Shown: positions 13,213-24,875, counted from the stretch's first letter. The stretch: 64,000 bases of DNA from Amyloporia xantha (GCA_036971615.1 JAYKKR010000008.1:992001-1056000), one strand, 5' to 3'. The notes: generated by a model not told the origin, from the letters alone. Made by a program: numbers and translations.

Positions 13213-13546
13213 CATCAATTTATCGAACCCCACTGACTTATGTTTTCGCCACCCCATAGGGGTTCTGTATCGAACTTGTGAATTGGTATAATGATACGGA
13301 TCGAGCTATGCAGTTACATTACGGTATTGTATCTATACCTTGCACACTTTGTACTATCATACTTCAGACTGATCTCACGGAATACAGAATGTAGGTACAG
13401 TGGATAGCTAGTCTTCTAGCGGGACGATCAGGGATGCGATGTTACTGCTTCATCCCGTGACGGGAGCTGGTCGAAAGCCGCCACTTGACCGCCTAGTGGT
13501 CGGCTGCGCGAAGACTGTCCGTTCACGAGAACATCAGACTCTGTCC
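13213..13546. other. Convergent intergenic region
   Basis: This 334 bp lies between the 3' ends of two convergent genes. AT-rich stretches just after 13212 may hold poly(A) signals. No gene was seen. Confidence 0.4.
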
Positions 13547-15289
13547 TTAGAGAACAACTAGGATTTCACCTCTCTGGACTGGCCGACCATTGCGCGCTTG
13601 GGGCGCAGACCATGCGTTACTGTGGGTCCTGACAGGTTGTCGAGCAACGTGGCCAAGCAGATTCTCGACTTCTCCAGCGCTGTCGGATTGATCAGATCGT
13701 GTAGTGCTTGTTCTGAACGAACGATCGGCCATCGCATTGAATGGCTGCCGCTGAGGATTATGACGTGGTTGCGCAGTTCCGGGCTGCCTCCATGCAGAGC
13801 CCGGTTGCATGCCCGCCGGTCCATACGTTCTGTTCACGATTGGGGTGCGCTGAATCTGATATGTAGACATGCGTGAGCAAGCGTACAATTGGCAATGGCG
13901 CAGGAACTTGAACGAACACCGTTGGCCTCCATATTCCCTACGACGGCTCCCATGTCCACCGGTACCGCCCCGCCGAGACCTGTACCGAACACGGTTCCTG
14001 ACTTGAGCTTGTTTGACTGCTCGTTCAAAGCAGTCCTTTCTCCCAGGGGGTTGTCAGTCCCGGCTGACGCATTGTCACCAGCAAGGTTAGGAGCAAGCAA
14101 AGCCTTCCGTTTGATTTTATCATACTGCGTCTAAGAGGGAAGGTGAGCCCTGCGTGTTGTACGTAATCTCAAAGGCTTGCCTTGAGTTTCTGGTATTCCT
14201 TGTCGCGTTCTTTCAGTGAATCCTGGAGCCCGGCCATTTTGCGACGTTCCAGTTCCAAGTCTCGTTCCAGGTCTTGAGTATACGTTTATTGAGACCGCAC
14301 TGTAGCAGTTATAAATAGCAAACATCGTACCGGTGACTTTGTTATTAAGAAGGTTAATTTCTCCATTTGCTGTTCCAAATATTATCACTAGTTTATTCAG
14401 GACCGTGAAATAAGGGCTGTAGCCTCACCTTCTCTGATGACGTTTTCTAATTGTTTCTGCAGTTGTGCATTCTTCTCGTTTACATTGCGATATACTGCAT
14501 GTTGGAAGGATCTTCAAGGACGTTGATGTATCAGTCCAGCGAGTGTAGCCAACGAAACTCACTGCTCTTGATGAACTTGATATTGCCAGAAGGACATTGC
14601 GCTAAAGCCCACCTTTGAAGACTTTTTGTATCGACTCTCAAATATTAAAATCTTACCGACTACATATCTCCAGGATAATAGTGGGGTTCAATCCAGATAG
14701 AACGGACTCGGGAGCACATTAGGCGGCATTTCAAGTGCATATATGCGCTTCAGCTCACTGTTTTGTAGTCGTTCGAGGGATGTAAGGAGCAAACCTTAGC
14801 CGCCGTTTTGTTCAATGAGAGTTCCGATGATATGATGCATATTAACGCACCACGACATCATCTCTGGACATGAACATGAAACGGTCAACAATCGCAGGAA
14901 CACGTTGGCATTTTCTGTACTCACGGCTCTGTCAGGGACGTCTCGCAGGCTGGTGCCATCGTTGGTAATATTTTCCTAATATCCATCATTAGAGGGAACT
15001 CACCGGGACATAGTCTTGATGCGTTGAATAATTCGTTTGCACAATCCACTATCAAGACGTACACCTCCCGGTCTCATCACAAGGCAGTTCCTCGCTCACC
15101 GCAGAATATGTGAGAGCCTAATGTCGTCAGCAAGTGCAAACAGTACAGCTATGATTAACTACTTACAAGTAGTCTTCAGAGTAATCTTGAGTGCATGAGA
15201 ATGCAAGAGAAGTATCTTCCACTCACCACGACCGCTTTCTCGGTTAAAGCTTTCCTACATGTTAATCTGTTGCATTTCAGGTTATCCAT
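13547..15289 (-). CDS. HEI10: HEI10/CCNB1IP1-type RING protein of meiotic crossovers, 14 exons
   Basis: HEI10 is a RING-type SUMO/ubiquitin ligase-like protein that marks crossover sites on the synaptonemal complex. Because the exons are tiny, simple ORF calling misses it. On the minus strand I can join 15289-15227, 15173-15167, 15117-15100, 15048-15004, 14949-14925, 14863-14851, 14794-14759, 14706-14657, 14601-14563, 14511-14429, 14369-14331, 14272-14181, 14130-13942 and 13855-13547. All junctions are in phase, giving 335 residues (human protein about 277). The N-terminal RING reads LKCNRLTC, then TTCSHIFCVDC, then CPAC. These are followed by LNPTIILEICSRAMSFW and YQVHQEQ, matching the family core, and by a coiled coil ending ERDKEYQKLKTQYD. 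Exon 2 is only 7 nt and the intron after exon 12 begins with GC. The last junction (13942/13855) is the least certain. Confidence 0.87.
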
Positions 15290-15614
15290 TATGTCCTGTC
15301 GGTGGGATGAATATGTGGAGATGTTAAAGGACGGTCTAAATGTATAATTTCTGAAGTCTGAAGTAAATGTGAATGGGTCTGCGAAGAGGCGAGACGATCG
15401 CGTTGAGACGCGTCCCCCGAAATTGGTCACGGTACCGTGACATCATCCCCAATCCAGGCAACAGGCAACTCATTTCATACCATCGCATGGCTGGGGATTG
15501 CTTTCACACTTCCTGGAACATCTAATCCAAGATAACGAAGGACAAGACCCTTTCCATCTTGAATGTGATGTACAAAAACACAAAATACACATTATGTCGC
15601 AGTCCTGAGCAAGT
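15290..15614. other. Spacer between HEI10 start and LEU1 stop
   Basis: Both flanking genes are on the minus strand. This 325 bp holds the HEI10 promoter and the LEU1 3' end. An open frame runs upstream of the HEI10 ATG without known similarity. Confidence 0.4.
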
Positions 15615-18332
15615 TTACCACTCCATCTTTTTGGTCTTCCTTTCCGGGGCTACAGGGATTTTGTTTCCCTTGTATCCAAACCCGTCTAGCCACGGCCACA
15701 TCTCGCTCCTGTGCTTCTCGAACTCCTCGATCCTGTCCACTTTCTGCAGGGTCAACGCGATGTCGTCCAGGCCGTTCAACAAGCAGTGTCTCCGGAAAGG
15801 GTCAACCTGGAAGGGGATTGCGGGCTGGCCATTCGGCCGACGGATCTCCTGCTTTTCAAGGTCAACTTCGAGCTCCTGCCCGGCCTCGGCATCCTCTGCC
15901 AGAGCGCGGCACTCAGCCTCAGGGAGGACGATGGGCAACATGCCGTTCTGCATGCAGTTATTGCGGAAGATGTCACCGAAGCTAGGAGCAATCACCGAGA
16001 GAATACCGAAATCCCTCCTATATAATAAAATTAATGATATGCTTCGATTGCATGAGGAAGAACTCACAAAGCCCAAGGAGCGTGTTCACGAGAGCTACCA
16101 CACCCGAAGTTAGGTCCATCACAGACCAGAATCTTCGACCGAGTGTACGGCTCCCGGTTCAAGACGAAGTCAGACTTCTCGCCCGTCTGCGGATTCCTGC
16201 GAAGAGCGTAGAAGAGAGCGTTCGAAAGCCCAGTGCGCTTCAGCGTCTTCAAGAACACGGCCGGAATGATCATGTCTGTGTCCACGTTCTCGATGTGCAA
16301 GGGGGCAGCAATACCCTTCAGGACCTTGAAGGGTGCCACGCTGGTTGGGGCTTCGGCAGCGGGAAGGGGCTTCTCAGAGGTGGTGGACGACGTGGGCTTC
16401 GAAGCCGTTTCGGGCTCTGGGGAGGAGGTCACCGGGTCCGTCAGGAAGTCAAGAGCACTCGTGAGTTTCATCTTGGGCTCGGCTACGGCATTGACACCGA
16501 GATACTTGCGAACATCGGTGAGCTTGCCTGCCATAGCAGCAGCAGCAGCCATAGCAGGGCTGACGAGGTGCGTCCGGCCCCTCGGTCCCTGACGACCCTC
16601 GAAGTTCCTGTTGCTGGTCGACGCACATCGCTCCTCCGGCTCGAGCTTGTCGGGATTCATACCCAGGCACATCGAGCAGCCCGCCTCGCGCCACTCAAAG
16701 CCAGCGCGCTTGAAGATCACGTCGAGACCTTCTGCCTCCGCATGCTGCTTGACAAGTCCTGATCCAGGGACGATCATCGCTGACACGCCCTCTGCGACCT
16801 TCGCATCGGGCCCCGCCGCCAGCACGATCCTCGCTGCCGAGCGCAAGTCCTCAATACGGCTGTTCGTGCACGACCCAATGAATACCTTGTCGATCTTGAT
16901 GTCCTGCATGGGAAGTGCCCGGAACAAGACCCATGTATTTTAGGGCGCGCTCGACGTTCTCGCGCTTCTTCGGGTCCGCGACTTTTGCGGGGTCGGGCAC
17001 CGAGCCAGTGATCGCGACGACGTCCTGTGGCGACGTTCCCCACGTCACGGTGGGCAGGATGTCTTCCGCGCGGATCTGCACCTCGATGTCGAACTTGGCA
17101 CCTTCATCCGACTTAAGACTACGCCAGTACGCCTCGGAGCGATCCCATACCTCACCCTTAGGGGCAAGCGGGCGGCCACGCAAGTAGTCGAAGGTAATCT
17201 CGTCAGGCGCGATCATACCAGCACGAGCACCACCCTCGATGCTCATGTTGCACATGCTCATACGTGCTTCCATGCTGAAGCCGCGGATAACGTTCCCTGC
17301 GTATTCCACGACACAACCTGTACCGCCTGCGGTGCCGATGACACCGATGATGTGGAGAATCACGTCCTTGGAGGTAACACCTTCAGGAAGAGTACCCTCA
17401 ACGGTGATGCGCATGTTTTTGCCCTTCTTTTGGAGGAGGGTCTGAGTCGCCAACACGTGCTCGAGCTCGGACGTACCAATGCCGAAGGCAAGAGAACCAA
17501 ACGCACCATGGGCTGCAGTCGAAGACACTATCAGTGAGAATCATATGCAATAAGAGCGCATGTCACTCACTCGAGGTGTGAGAGTCACCACAGACACAAG
17601 TGATACCGGGAAGCTGTAATGACTTGAGTGTGTTATGCTATCAAATGAAATAGGGATGCATACAGTAAACCCTTGCTCTGGTCCGATAATATGTACGATC
17701 CCTGATGTAGTTGTGTTAAGATTCCTGCTGAAAGAAGAACAACGGAATATGACTCACCTTGCCTTCGGTCGGTCATCCCGAAGTACGTCAACCCAAACTC
17801 CTTAACGTTCTCCTCCAGAGCCTGACATTGCGCCCGCGAATCGGGCTGAGCAACGAATGACTCGACCGTCGTGAAGTTCTTACGCGAGACGGTCCTGATT
17901 CCGGGTATCAGTATCACCAGAGAGACTATGCTAGCGTACACTCACGGAATGTTGTGATCGACCGTCACAAGGGTACAGTCTGGCCGACGAACACCGCGAC
18001 CTGCATTACGACTACAGATGGAATTAGTTTACAAACCTACACCACGGCATGAGACAACATACAGTCCCTCGAACGCCTGTGGACTGGTCACTTCGTGCAC
18101 CAAGTGTCTGCAGATCGAAAGGCGGATTAGAACGATCGCGCAGGATCGTCAGCTCATCTACGTACCTGTCAATGTAGATGAGAGCCAATCCATCCTCCTG
18201 AACATCACTACAATGTCAAGTTCTCTGAGTACATGCTATGACTTTAACTAAACGGCCAAGCAGTACGCACATAACATGATCGTCCCAGATCTTGTCGTAC
18301 AGAGTGCGAGGCTTTTGTACCGGGGCAGGCAT
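15615..18332 (-). CDS. LEU1: 3-isopropylmalate dehydratase, fused large and small subunits (apparent frameshift)
   Basis: The enzyme isomerises 2-isopropylmalate to 3-isopropylmalate in leucine synthesis, using a 4Fe-4S cluster. Translation starts [20 protein letters not shown] at 18332. Several short 5' exons encode [45 protein letters not shown] and [14 protein letters not shown], all aconitase-family signatures. The cluster cysteines appear in CVCGDSHT and in the [13 protein letters not shown] region (SMCLGMN). The C-terminal LeuD-like part contains [13 protein letters not shown] and [10 protein letters not shown]. The last intron has a GTGAGT donor near 16070. A one-base insertion near 16912-16918 breaks the frame between KYMGLVPG and [18 protein letters not shown]. 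No plausible intron explains it. The gene is divergent from eL29. Confidence 0.95.
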
Positions 18333-18839
18333 GGCGAAGTTAAAGATGGAGTTCGTTCGATAGGAAGCCTACGAGTCGAACAGTGACCTCTTAGAGGAGC
18401 AGTGAGTCAGCGGAAGAAAATGACTCGACGGGGACTTGAGCTGGTAAGCAAGTGTGCGGGGAAGAGTTCGGCCGGTGGCGAGCCGAGTGTGAGATCTATG
18501 AGCCCGATTTTAAGCAGCTGATCATGGCAACTTAGGTGCGCATGGTTTGTACTAGTCCCAGCCTCCTTCTACATTGTATGTGATGTCGACGTCGAGTGAT
18601 TGGAAGTTGTGCAGTTTCAGGCATTGTATGCTGTGTCCGAGCATTCCGAGTAAGAGAGTAAAAGATCAAATTACTGTCCGATCAGAGCCCGATCCTGCAT
18701 AGGCTCGTGAGTCGGCAATTGCCGCGAGTCTACAACTGCATAGTTCTTCAGCCACTCACCATCACACTTTCCCAGGCTTGTGTAGTGCGCTCACCACCGC
18801 CGGTAAGCCCATCCTCAAGACAGTAAATTCGTCGACGCC
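18333..18839. other. Divergent promoter region of LEU1 and eL29
   Basis: About 0.5 kb separates two divergent starts, so both promoters must lie here. I saw no clear TATA box, and no motif that I can assign with confidence. Confidence 0.45.
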
Positions 18840-19267
18840 ATGGCCAAGTCTAAGAAGTACGTCTACCGAATCACTTTCTGGATTGCTGTGAAAGGAGGGT
18901 GTCACTAACGTGGTGTTTCTTAGCCATACCAATCACAACCAGAATAAGAAGGCTCACCGCAATGGTATCAAGACGCCGACGAGCCACAGGACACGGTCAA
19001 TGAAGGGCGTATGTACTGTCCTTCTCAATGTCTAGACACAGAATACTGAAAGCGTACTCACACAGGTTGACCCTAAGGTGCGATGATTTGTTGTGTTGAC
19101 AGGCCTGAGATCCATCATGTTTATCTCGCCCTTCTACAGTTCCGTCGTAACGCCAAATACGCATTGACGGGCTCAGTACGTCGCGCCAGGTTTTATTATG
19201 TATTCAAGCTAATCGTCGTATTACATTGCAGCGAAAAGCGCGCCTGGAGGCGAAGTCAGAATCGTGA
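18840..19267 (+). CDS. RPL29: Large-subunit ribosomal protein eL29
   Basis: This small, very basic protein belongs to the 60S subunit. Five small exons join in phase: 18840-18856, 18924-19008, 19066-19077, 19140-19175 and 19232-19267, giving 61 residues (yeast has 59). The sequence starts MAKSKNHTNHNQNKKAHRNG and contains PTSHRTRSMKGVDPKFRRN, diagnostic for eL29. The third exon is only 12 nt (VDPK). Multiple short 5' introns are usual for fungal ribosomal protein genes. It is divergent from LEU1 and convergent with the TFIIIC subunit gene. Confidence 0.96.
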
Positions 19268-19588
19268 TGTGCCTATGAGCCATCAGCCTGCGTGCTCCTT
19301 TTGAAGGGGGCGTAGACGGTATCATATTGGGGAGGACCAGCTCTTGGGCACGGCCTGTCGTCATGTAATCCTTCATCATCACACCATGCGTATGCACTGC
19401 AGTATGCCTAGGACCAGTTCCACGCACAAATGAAAAGTCCAAAAACACTCCAGAGCAGGCGACAGAATAACGAATCCTACTTGCTACAACTTGCCAATAC
19501 ATGGTGAGTATACAGAAGGTGGTGCGGTGATACATGGCCAAGCTGTCCGGACCCGATACAATTTACATTGAAAAGCATTTCTTTATCA

Positions 19589-21766
19589 TCATCGCTGATC
19601 CTGAAAGCGGGCGTCTTTCGTCCTTTGCTGCAGTGTCTGCATCAGCCTGTGAGCCTAAGATCAAGAATACAGTTGCGTTAACGACAATCGGCCGAGGATA
19701 AATGGCAAAATGCACATACCGCCACATCTTCAGGGGGTAGCGCACCCTTGGCCATATTATGTTTTCCGAACCTCCTCAGTCGCTGTGTTGGCGGCGGCTG
19801 CAGCTTGTTAGTTCCTTCCTGCGGAACTAATAGCGCTTCGCACTCTTCACGCGTGGCGACATGTCCGCCGAGCAGCGAAAAGAATTTGTGTCTCAGCACA
19901 GTCTTGATGCGCTCAAAGGCATGTGTCGAGTACCACCCATCGCGTTCGTTGCATGTCTCGCGTAGGTCCTCCTCACCCTCGATCATCTCCTTGAGCATCG
20001 GATCGTGGATGTCACAGAGCTGGAATGCGGCTGTTTCCTTCGTTACCGTTACGCCATCGAATATGTGTGCCCTTAACGCAACAAAGCTATCAGACCGCAC
20101 GCTAGGGACATGTCATGAGTGACAGATTTTACCTGCGATCTTCCTCCCGGGCTATGGTGTCGACCATTCGGTTCTGTGCCAGCTCACTCCGACCTTCTTG
20201 CCGCCTGCCAACGACTGAAGGACGGACGATGGGATGGTTGGTATTCCTGAAGTATAATCTCTGGTAGCTGCACAATTACAGTGAGGTCGACGAGAAGGAC
20301 CAAAAAAGACGTCGAGGACTCACAAGCGGGCCTCTTTATCTTCGCGTGGATCATACCCAAAGCGTATCTGCGTGTCGCGCCAGGGACCATCTGCAAATAC
20401 GTAAGAGACCAGCGGAAGGAGGTATTTCGAGCTTGGGAATGAATAGCAGGGTCAACACGCATACAGGTAAGCATAAGTTCCATGAGAGATGATACTCACT
20501 TGATCAACTCGCGTACCTCGAACGGAGCGAATTGGCTGAAGATCGCTGCACGGGTCCAGACAGGACGTTCCTGGAAGAGCTACAGAGAACAACCAATGGT
20601 CATCAGTGAATTACGGACCAGTGACCTTCAACGGCACACCTCCTGTAATCGCTTGAGTAGCTTCTGGTCAGCCTTATCGCGCTGGCTCTCAACAGTTGCA
20701 GATGGCTTGTCAGGTACCTCAATAATATTCGTGCTGTCAGGGTGAGATGCAGGATGACAAGGAAGACGACGCACATGCTTCTCAGAGAATGTAATAGAGA
20801 CGGGCCCATATCCCTTCCATCTCATCCGGTTAATGAGCCGCTTCTTCTCCTCGCCCGTCTCCTCGTCCACAACGGTGGTGACAACAGAAGCAGGGTTAGC
20901 TTTGTAGCTGACAATCCCGCTGTTAACACAGACAAGGACAAATAGGAAAGTAACTACGTACTTGTAATTTTGCGGAACGATTTGGCGACTGAAGAGAGGC
21001 GGTGGGAAGAGCCGAAGGTTGCTCTTCATTCTCGGACCTGAAGAGTCCTCTGTGTTCGTATTTGTAAGTTGTGGATCAATGTCCATGGCCGAAGGATCCA
21101 CTGGGACGAGATATTCCTCCTTCTCCGGAGGTATGCTATACTTCAAGAGGCCCTCGACTGGTGGTGCATTCAATCCACATCCGTGCAAGACTCTCGACCT
21201 GCTCACCATCCATCGAGTCCATTGCGGAACGGAGCTTCGCAATCGGGTCGTTCATGTCCGGCTGGAACTGGTAGTCCGCCATGCCTGGAGTACAATATGC
21301 GCATATTATTGGGAGAAACGAGTCGAACACCAGTTAACATACTTCGGAATCGGGCTGTCTTGGGTATGACCCCTACAGCTTCGACCGTATAATCACCGAT
21401 CCACCGGTCCCCCATTGCGTCTTTACCGCCTTCGCCTTCTGGCCTTTTCCGCTTCCTCTTCACAACCTTGAGCAAGATGTTATTTGTCGGCACAACATCC
21501 CCTGGAACCGCGTGCGCAAAAGGATTGCCCGGCCGGAGATGCAACTCGAGAGGCGACTCAGTCTTGCCTGCGGCACGCCTAAACGCGTTCTCAAGGTCCG
21601 CCTGCCCGCCGATGCGTTCCACTGCAAGCGGAACGGACGCGGGTTTGACATAACCAGGGTATTCGATGGAGAAGAAGTGAGTAGACGGAAGCGGTCGTTC
21701 TGGAGCTGCATCAGTGGTCGAGGCCGGCAGTGTTGAAGGACCTGCTTCCAGAGGTTCCGCGCTCAT
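19589..21766 (-). CDS. sfc1: TFIIIC subunit tau95/Sfc1 (GTF3C5 family)
   Basis: TFIIIC binds the A and B boxes of tRNA genes for RNA polymerase III; this subunit contacts the A box. The protein opens with FFSIEYPGYVKP, followed by LHLRPGNPFAHAV and a KVVKRKRKR stretch, as in GTF3C5. The first intron joins TARFRS to MADYQFQPDM. A second (GTGAGC donor) corrects the frame at AMDSMD/VEGLLKYSIPPEKEEY. Later conserved parts are LRLFPPPLFSRQ, RMRWKGYGPVSITF, ERPVWTRAAIF-like sequence and RYALG near the C-terminal third. A downstream segment rich in acidic and basic residues follows. The start could instead be the in-frame ATG at 21799. The last exon has two possible acceptors; I prefer the one giving LMQTLQQRTKDARF with a stop at 19589, while the other ends at 19563. 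Confidence 0.9.
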
Positions 21767-22067
21767 ACCTGTATTGGACCAGAATGCAATCAACTGCATC
21801 GTGGGGATGACCGGCCGCGGCGATAAATTGTTCGCGACACGGCTCAGCTCAGGACGCGTTCAGTCACGTGTACGATACAGGACATTCGCATCATCCGCAT
21901 TTGTGTCTACGCAATAGGCATGCATATTCAGCAGAAGGTCCAATATTGCGCATTCATGTCCATTAAGATCTCAACAGTGTGGTGTATCACTTAATGCAAA
22001 AACGAAACGCGTGCGACGATAAATTATGGTGCTATACCAAGAATATGATGGTTGTGAGTGAGCTGGA

Positions 22068-22663
22068 TTACTTCGAGCCGAGATACTTCTGCATTGCCAT
22101 TAGGTCTTCCATCATGTCCTACACGACATAGCAACGAACAGCAACCAAAGAGAGAACGTGAGATTTCAGAGTTGCACAGATGGACTACACATTAGCGTAC
22201 CTTTGGATTGATTCCCGCCTCCTGGAATGCAGTAGACACCTTCATCACAGCATCCCTCACATCCGGTTTCATAAGAACCTTGAAGATCTCCATTTTTGAA
22301 GGCATACTCTTTCCTTGAACATCAATCCCTGTGCATGTTTCATTGAGCAACCTCCAGCAGCACCACAGACCGGTATGACGTACCTTCCTTCTCAAGAGTG
22401 TTCTTCAGGTTCATCACCAGTTCCTGCAACTCTGGTTTCTCCTGGAATATTCGTGCAAACTTTTGTTGTGTCTGGAGGACTGACTGAGCAGAAGCTTCCT
22501 CCGACGCACTCCACCGGGGTGTTGTGGAAAATTCAGCAGCCCGGATGTCGCGGCGAGGCGGGGTGAAAGTACGACTGGCGTAGGTAGCGACTAGGTTGGA
22601 ACGAAGAGCATGGCATGCAATTATCCGCTTTACGGAAATGCGGGGAAGTATCGTCTGGAGCAT
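22068..22663 (-). CDS. Small mitochondrial-type protein of unknown function
   Basis: Three exons join in phase: 22663-22384, 22328-22201 and 22118-22068, giving 152 residues. The N terminus (MLQTILPRISVKR, then many R, S and T and few acidic residues up to about residue 50) looks like a mitochondrial targeting peptide. The mature part is helical: LQELVMNLKNTLEKEGIDV, KMEIFKVLMKPDVRDAVM, AFQEAGINPKDMMEDLMAM, ending KYLGSK. I do not recognise a named family. The spacing of amphipathic helices with NP and KP turns recalls STI1-like helical repeats, but that is only an impression. Confidence 0.78.
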
Positions 22664-22865
22664 CGTGTAGAACGTAAAAGGAGGTTGGCGAGGAGTGGAA
22701 GTGTTGAAGCCAGTGCGATCCGTCTGGGACCTCTTGCCGAGGCGTGGGAACTAGAATGACGCGTAGCTCGGCTCGATCGCGTCGCGTCACGCGTGCCATC
22801 GCGTCGAGACGCGTCGAGAGAATCGCTACATTCACCTCGACTCGGTACATTCACCAGTGGCTCAC

Positions 22866-23782
22866 ATGGAGGACGACTACTACTCTGTCGAGTCTATTCT
22901 CGCCGAAAACCAGAAGATACAATGCACCTTCAAGACTGACATCCCCGACATGGGCCATCTCGATGGTGGAAACGAACGCGACGTATGTCTTCATCCTCGC
23001 CAACAGGGTTCATTGGGCGTCTTGATACTGTTTACTACAGATCAAGGCCTTGAGCAAGATTCAAATACCCATGTGGATGGCGTACATCCTTATTTTCTCG
23101 TCGGTATCTTGTCTCTACCCCACCACCTCGCTGCAAACGGACTCTCATTCTCGTCACTTCGAAACAGTGACTATGCAGATTTCACCATCCCTCCACCATT
23201 TTCTGCACGTGTACGCAATGCACTAAACGCAGAAGCACGGAGCGTCCGCCTGTCGAGCCTGGTGGGACAGGGTGGATTGTGGTACGGTTATGGGCGAATG
23301 ATCATGCGACTGTGAGGGTGTCTCCACGATATCTGAGTACTCAGAATCCGAGTATCTGCCGCAGGTTGGACGACCTGCCGTCGCAAGAAATTTCGGACGT
23401 GTTGGTCAAGGTCGATAATCCCGGTAACGCTCTATGTCCTGGTGACCCATCTCAAACATTTCCCTTCCGCAGACATTTCGCGCGCGTCTTCCAGAGGTGA
23501 TCGACCAAGCACAACATTTCGCCTCTATACATGCAGCCGCTGCGTCCGGCTCCGGTAGTGGCGGTGGGCTGACTAGTGACGAGGCTACTATGTCTTTCCG
23601 GGAGGGCCTGGATGGGACAGAGCGCGACCGTACGTCCGTTTTGCTACGCTTCACGCGGCGAGACATACTGACGATATAGCTTTCTGGCACCATGGGGACG
23701 CGATGTAGTGTTCGTATTGGCCCAGGAGAGTGCACGAAGGACGAAGCGATGGTATGAGACGAGTGAACGAGCGCGACGATGA
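22866..23782 (+). CDS. PSF3: GINS complex subunit Psf3
   Basis: GINS activates the MCM helicase at replication origins; Psf3 is one of its four subunits. Six exons were joined: 22866-22982, 23041-23099, 23168-23311, 23365-23410, 23473-23629 and 23709-23782, totalling 198 residues, the usual size. The protein begins MEDDYYSVESILAENQKIQC and contains GHLDGGNERDIKALSKIQ, MWMAYILIF, FTIPPPFSARVRNALNAEA and LVGQGGLWYG, all strongly conserved in Psf3, and ends with a helix around ESARRTKRWYE. The donor of intron 2 (GTCGGT) is weak but gives the expected sequence. It is divergent from the small mitochondrial protein gene, with about 200 bp between their starts. Confidence 0.93.
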
Positions 23783-23855
23783 GCGGAGTTGAGGCATATA
23801 TATTAGTGTCGTTTTATAGGGATTGTAGGATATTGAATTTAGATATTGCCCGAGG

Positions 23856-24239
23856 TCAATCGGCTTTTGATCTTGCGGTTGGCTCGCTGTCATCGGGAGA
23901 CGTCTTGGGTTCACTGCTTGGATCCATTTGAGCCTTCTGCAACTCGTGTACAAACCTATTGGCGTTGATCAATCAGGGTTACGCTCCAGCCTGGTTACGC
24001 CCTGCATCGACTCACCACTTCACGCTCGCCCACAGTCCCAATTTGATGGCCATTAGCGCAAAGAAGTGGAGATTTCCTCGAGTAACAACCGCGAGCGATA
24101 GAAGGACCATCAGAAGGGCTCCAAAGGCGCTGTCGACCAAGAGGAGGAAAGTAGGATGGAGAGAAGATCCTGGTGTAAGGATGTTGTTGAGAAAAGAGTC
24201 GGAGGCCGCAGACGAGTCAGATGGAGGTGCTATGCTCAT
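23856..24239 (-). CDS. PKR1: V-ATPase assembly factor Pkr1-like membrane protein
   Basis: Pkr1 is a small ER membrane protein needed to assemble the V0 sector of the vacuolar ATPase. Two exons, 24239-24016 and 23955-23856, give 107 residues (yeast 122). The N-terminal part has FLNNILTPGSSLHPTFLLL, resembling the conserved TPG motif of the family. Two hydrophobic segments follow (LLLVDSAFGALLMVLLSLAV and FALMAIKLGLWASVKW). A short acidic/polar tail (KTSPDDSEPTARSK) completes the protein. It is convergent with PSF3, with 73 bp between stop codons. A foldback element sits directly upstream of its start. Confidence 0.82.
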
Positions 24240-24334
24240 GTTGCTGCCAGTCGAATGGATAAAGCAGCCGTGCGCAGGTAATGGACTGTCTTACAGCTGC
24301 AGCTAAACCGATGCAAGGCGTAAGCTGGAAAGAA

Positions 24335-24617
24335 CTCCGGAGTGGTCTCGTACCCAGACGGTATATGTCGCACCCAACCACCGCACATGTATACCGTCTG
24401 GGGCATTTGAACCGTGACACCCCCCCTTCCGCTTAGCGCCGGGTGTGAGCCAATCAGGGATCGCGGCTCAGGCCCAACCGGCCCCGATGGGGCCCTCTGA
24501 TTGGTCGATCAAGGGCGCTAATCCGAAGGGGGGGCCTCACGGTTCAAATGCCCCAGACGTCTTATTCGCGGTGGTGGGGTGCGGCATAAAAAGTCTGGGT
24601 ACGAGACCACTCCGGAG
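24335..24617. mobile_element. Foldback/MITE-like element, 283 bp, almost wholly inverted repeat
   Basis: The two ends carry the same 25-bp sequence in opposite orientation, beginning ctccggagtggtctcgtacc. Similarity continues inward with scattered mismatches: the block ending in ggggcatttgaaccgtga on the left pairs with tcacggttcaaatgcccc on the right, and ccaatcag pairs with ctgattgg nearer the centre. The element has no coding capacity. I found no convincing target-site duplication. It matches the general look of a miniature inverted-repeat element. It lies about 95 bp upstream of the PKR1 start codon, so it may sit in that promoter. Confidence 0.82.
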
Positions 24618-24875
24618 GCACGTGTGAGAGAGTCGCGGCGTGCACCTACCAAACTTCAAATTCGAAGCTTTCAATTACGCCTACCGTTGTATTACTCAGA
24701 GGAGGTACAAGACAGATCGCGCAACAAGCCTAAGGCGGCGATAAACGCACTGAGTAAGTAAGAGTACTAGTATTGATACGACAACAATTTCCGAAGTGAG
24801 TCCATTTTAAGTCCATCTTCTCAAATCCTTCAGCAGAAACCATACACCAGAGGAACAGCCCTTCTCAATGATGCC

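Noticed and set aside
13558..13824. 88-residue minus-strand frame overlapping the HEI10 last exon
   Set aside because: The alternative frame joins the upstream HEI10 exon in phase and gives IQRTPIVNRT; this one does not join.
15615..18332. LEU1 as two separate genes (large and small subunit halves)
   Set aside because: The break lies inside the large-subunit domain and needs only one base to repair, so one damaged or mis-assembled gene is simpler.
24335..24617. tRNA gene inside the foldback element
   Set aside because: A B-box-like sequence is present, but no A box or cloverleaf could be drawn.
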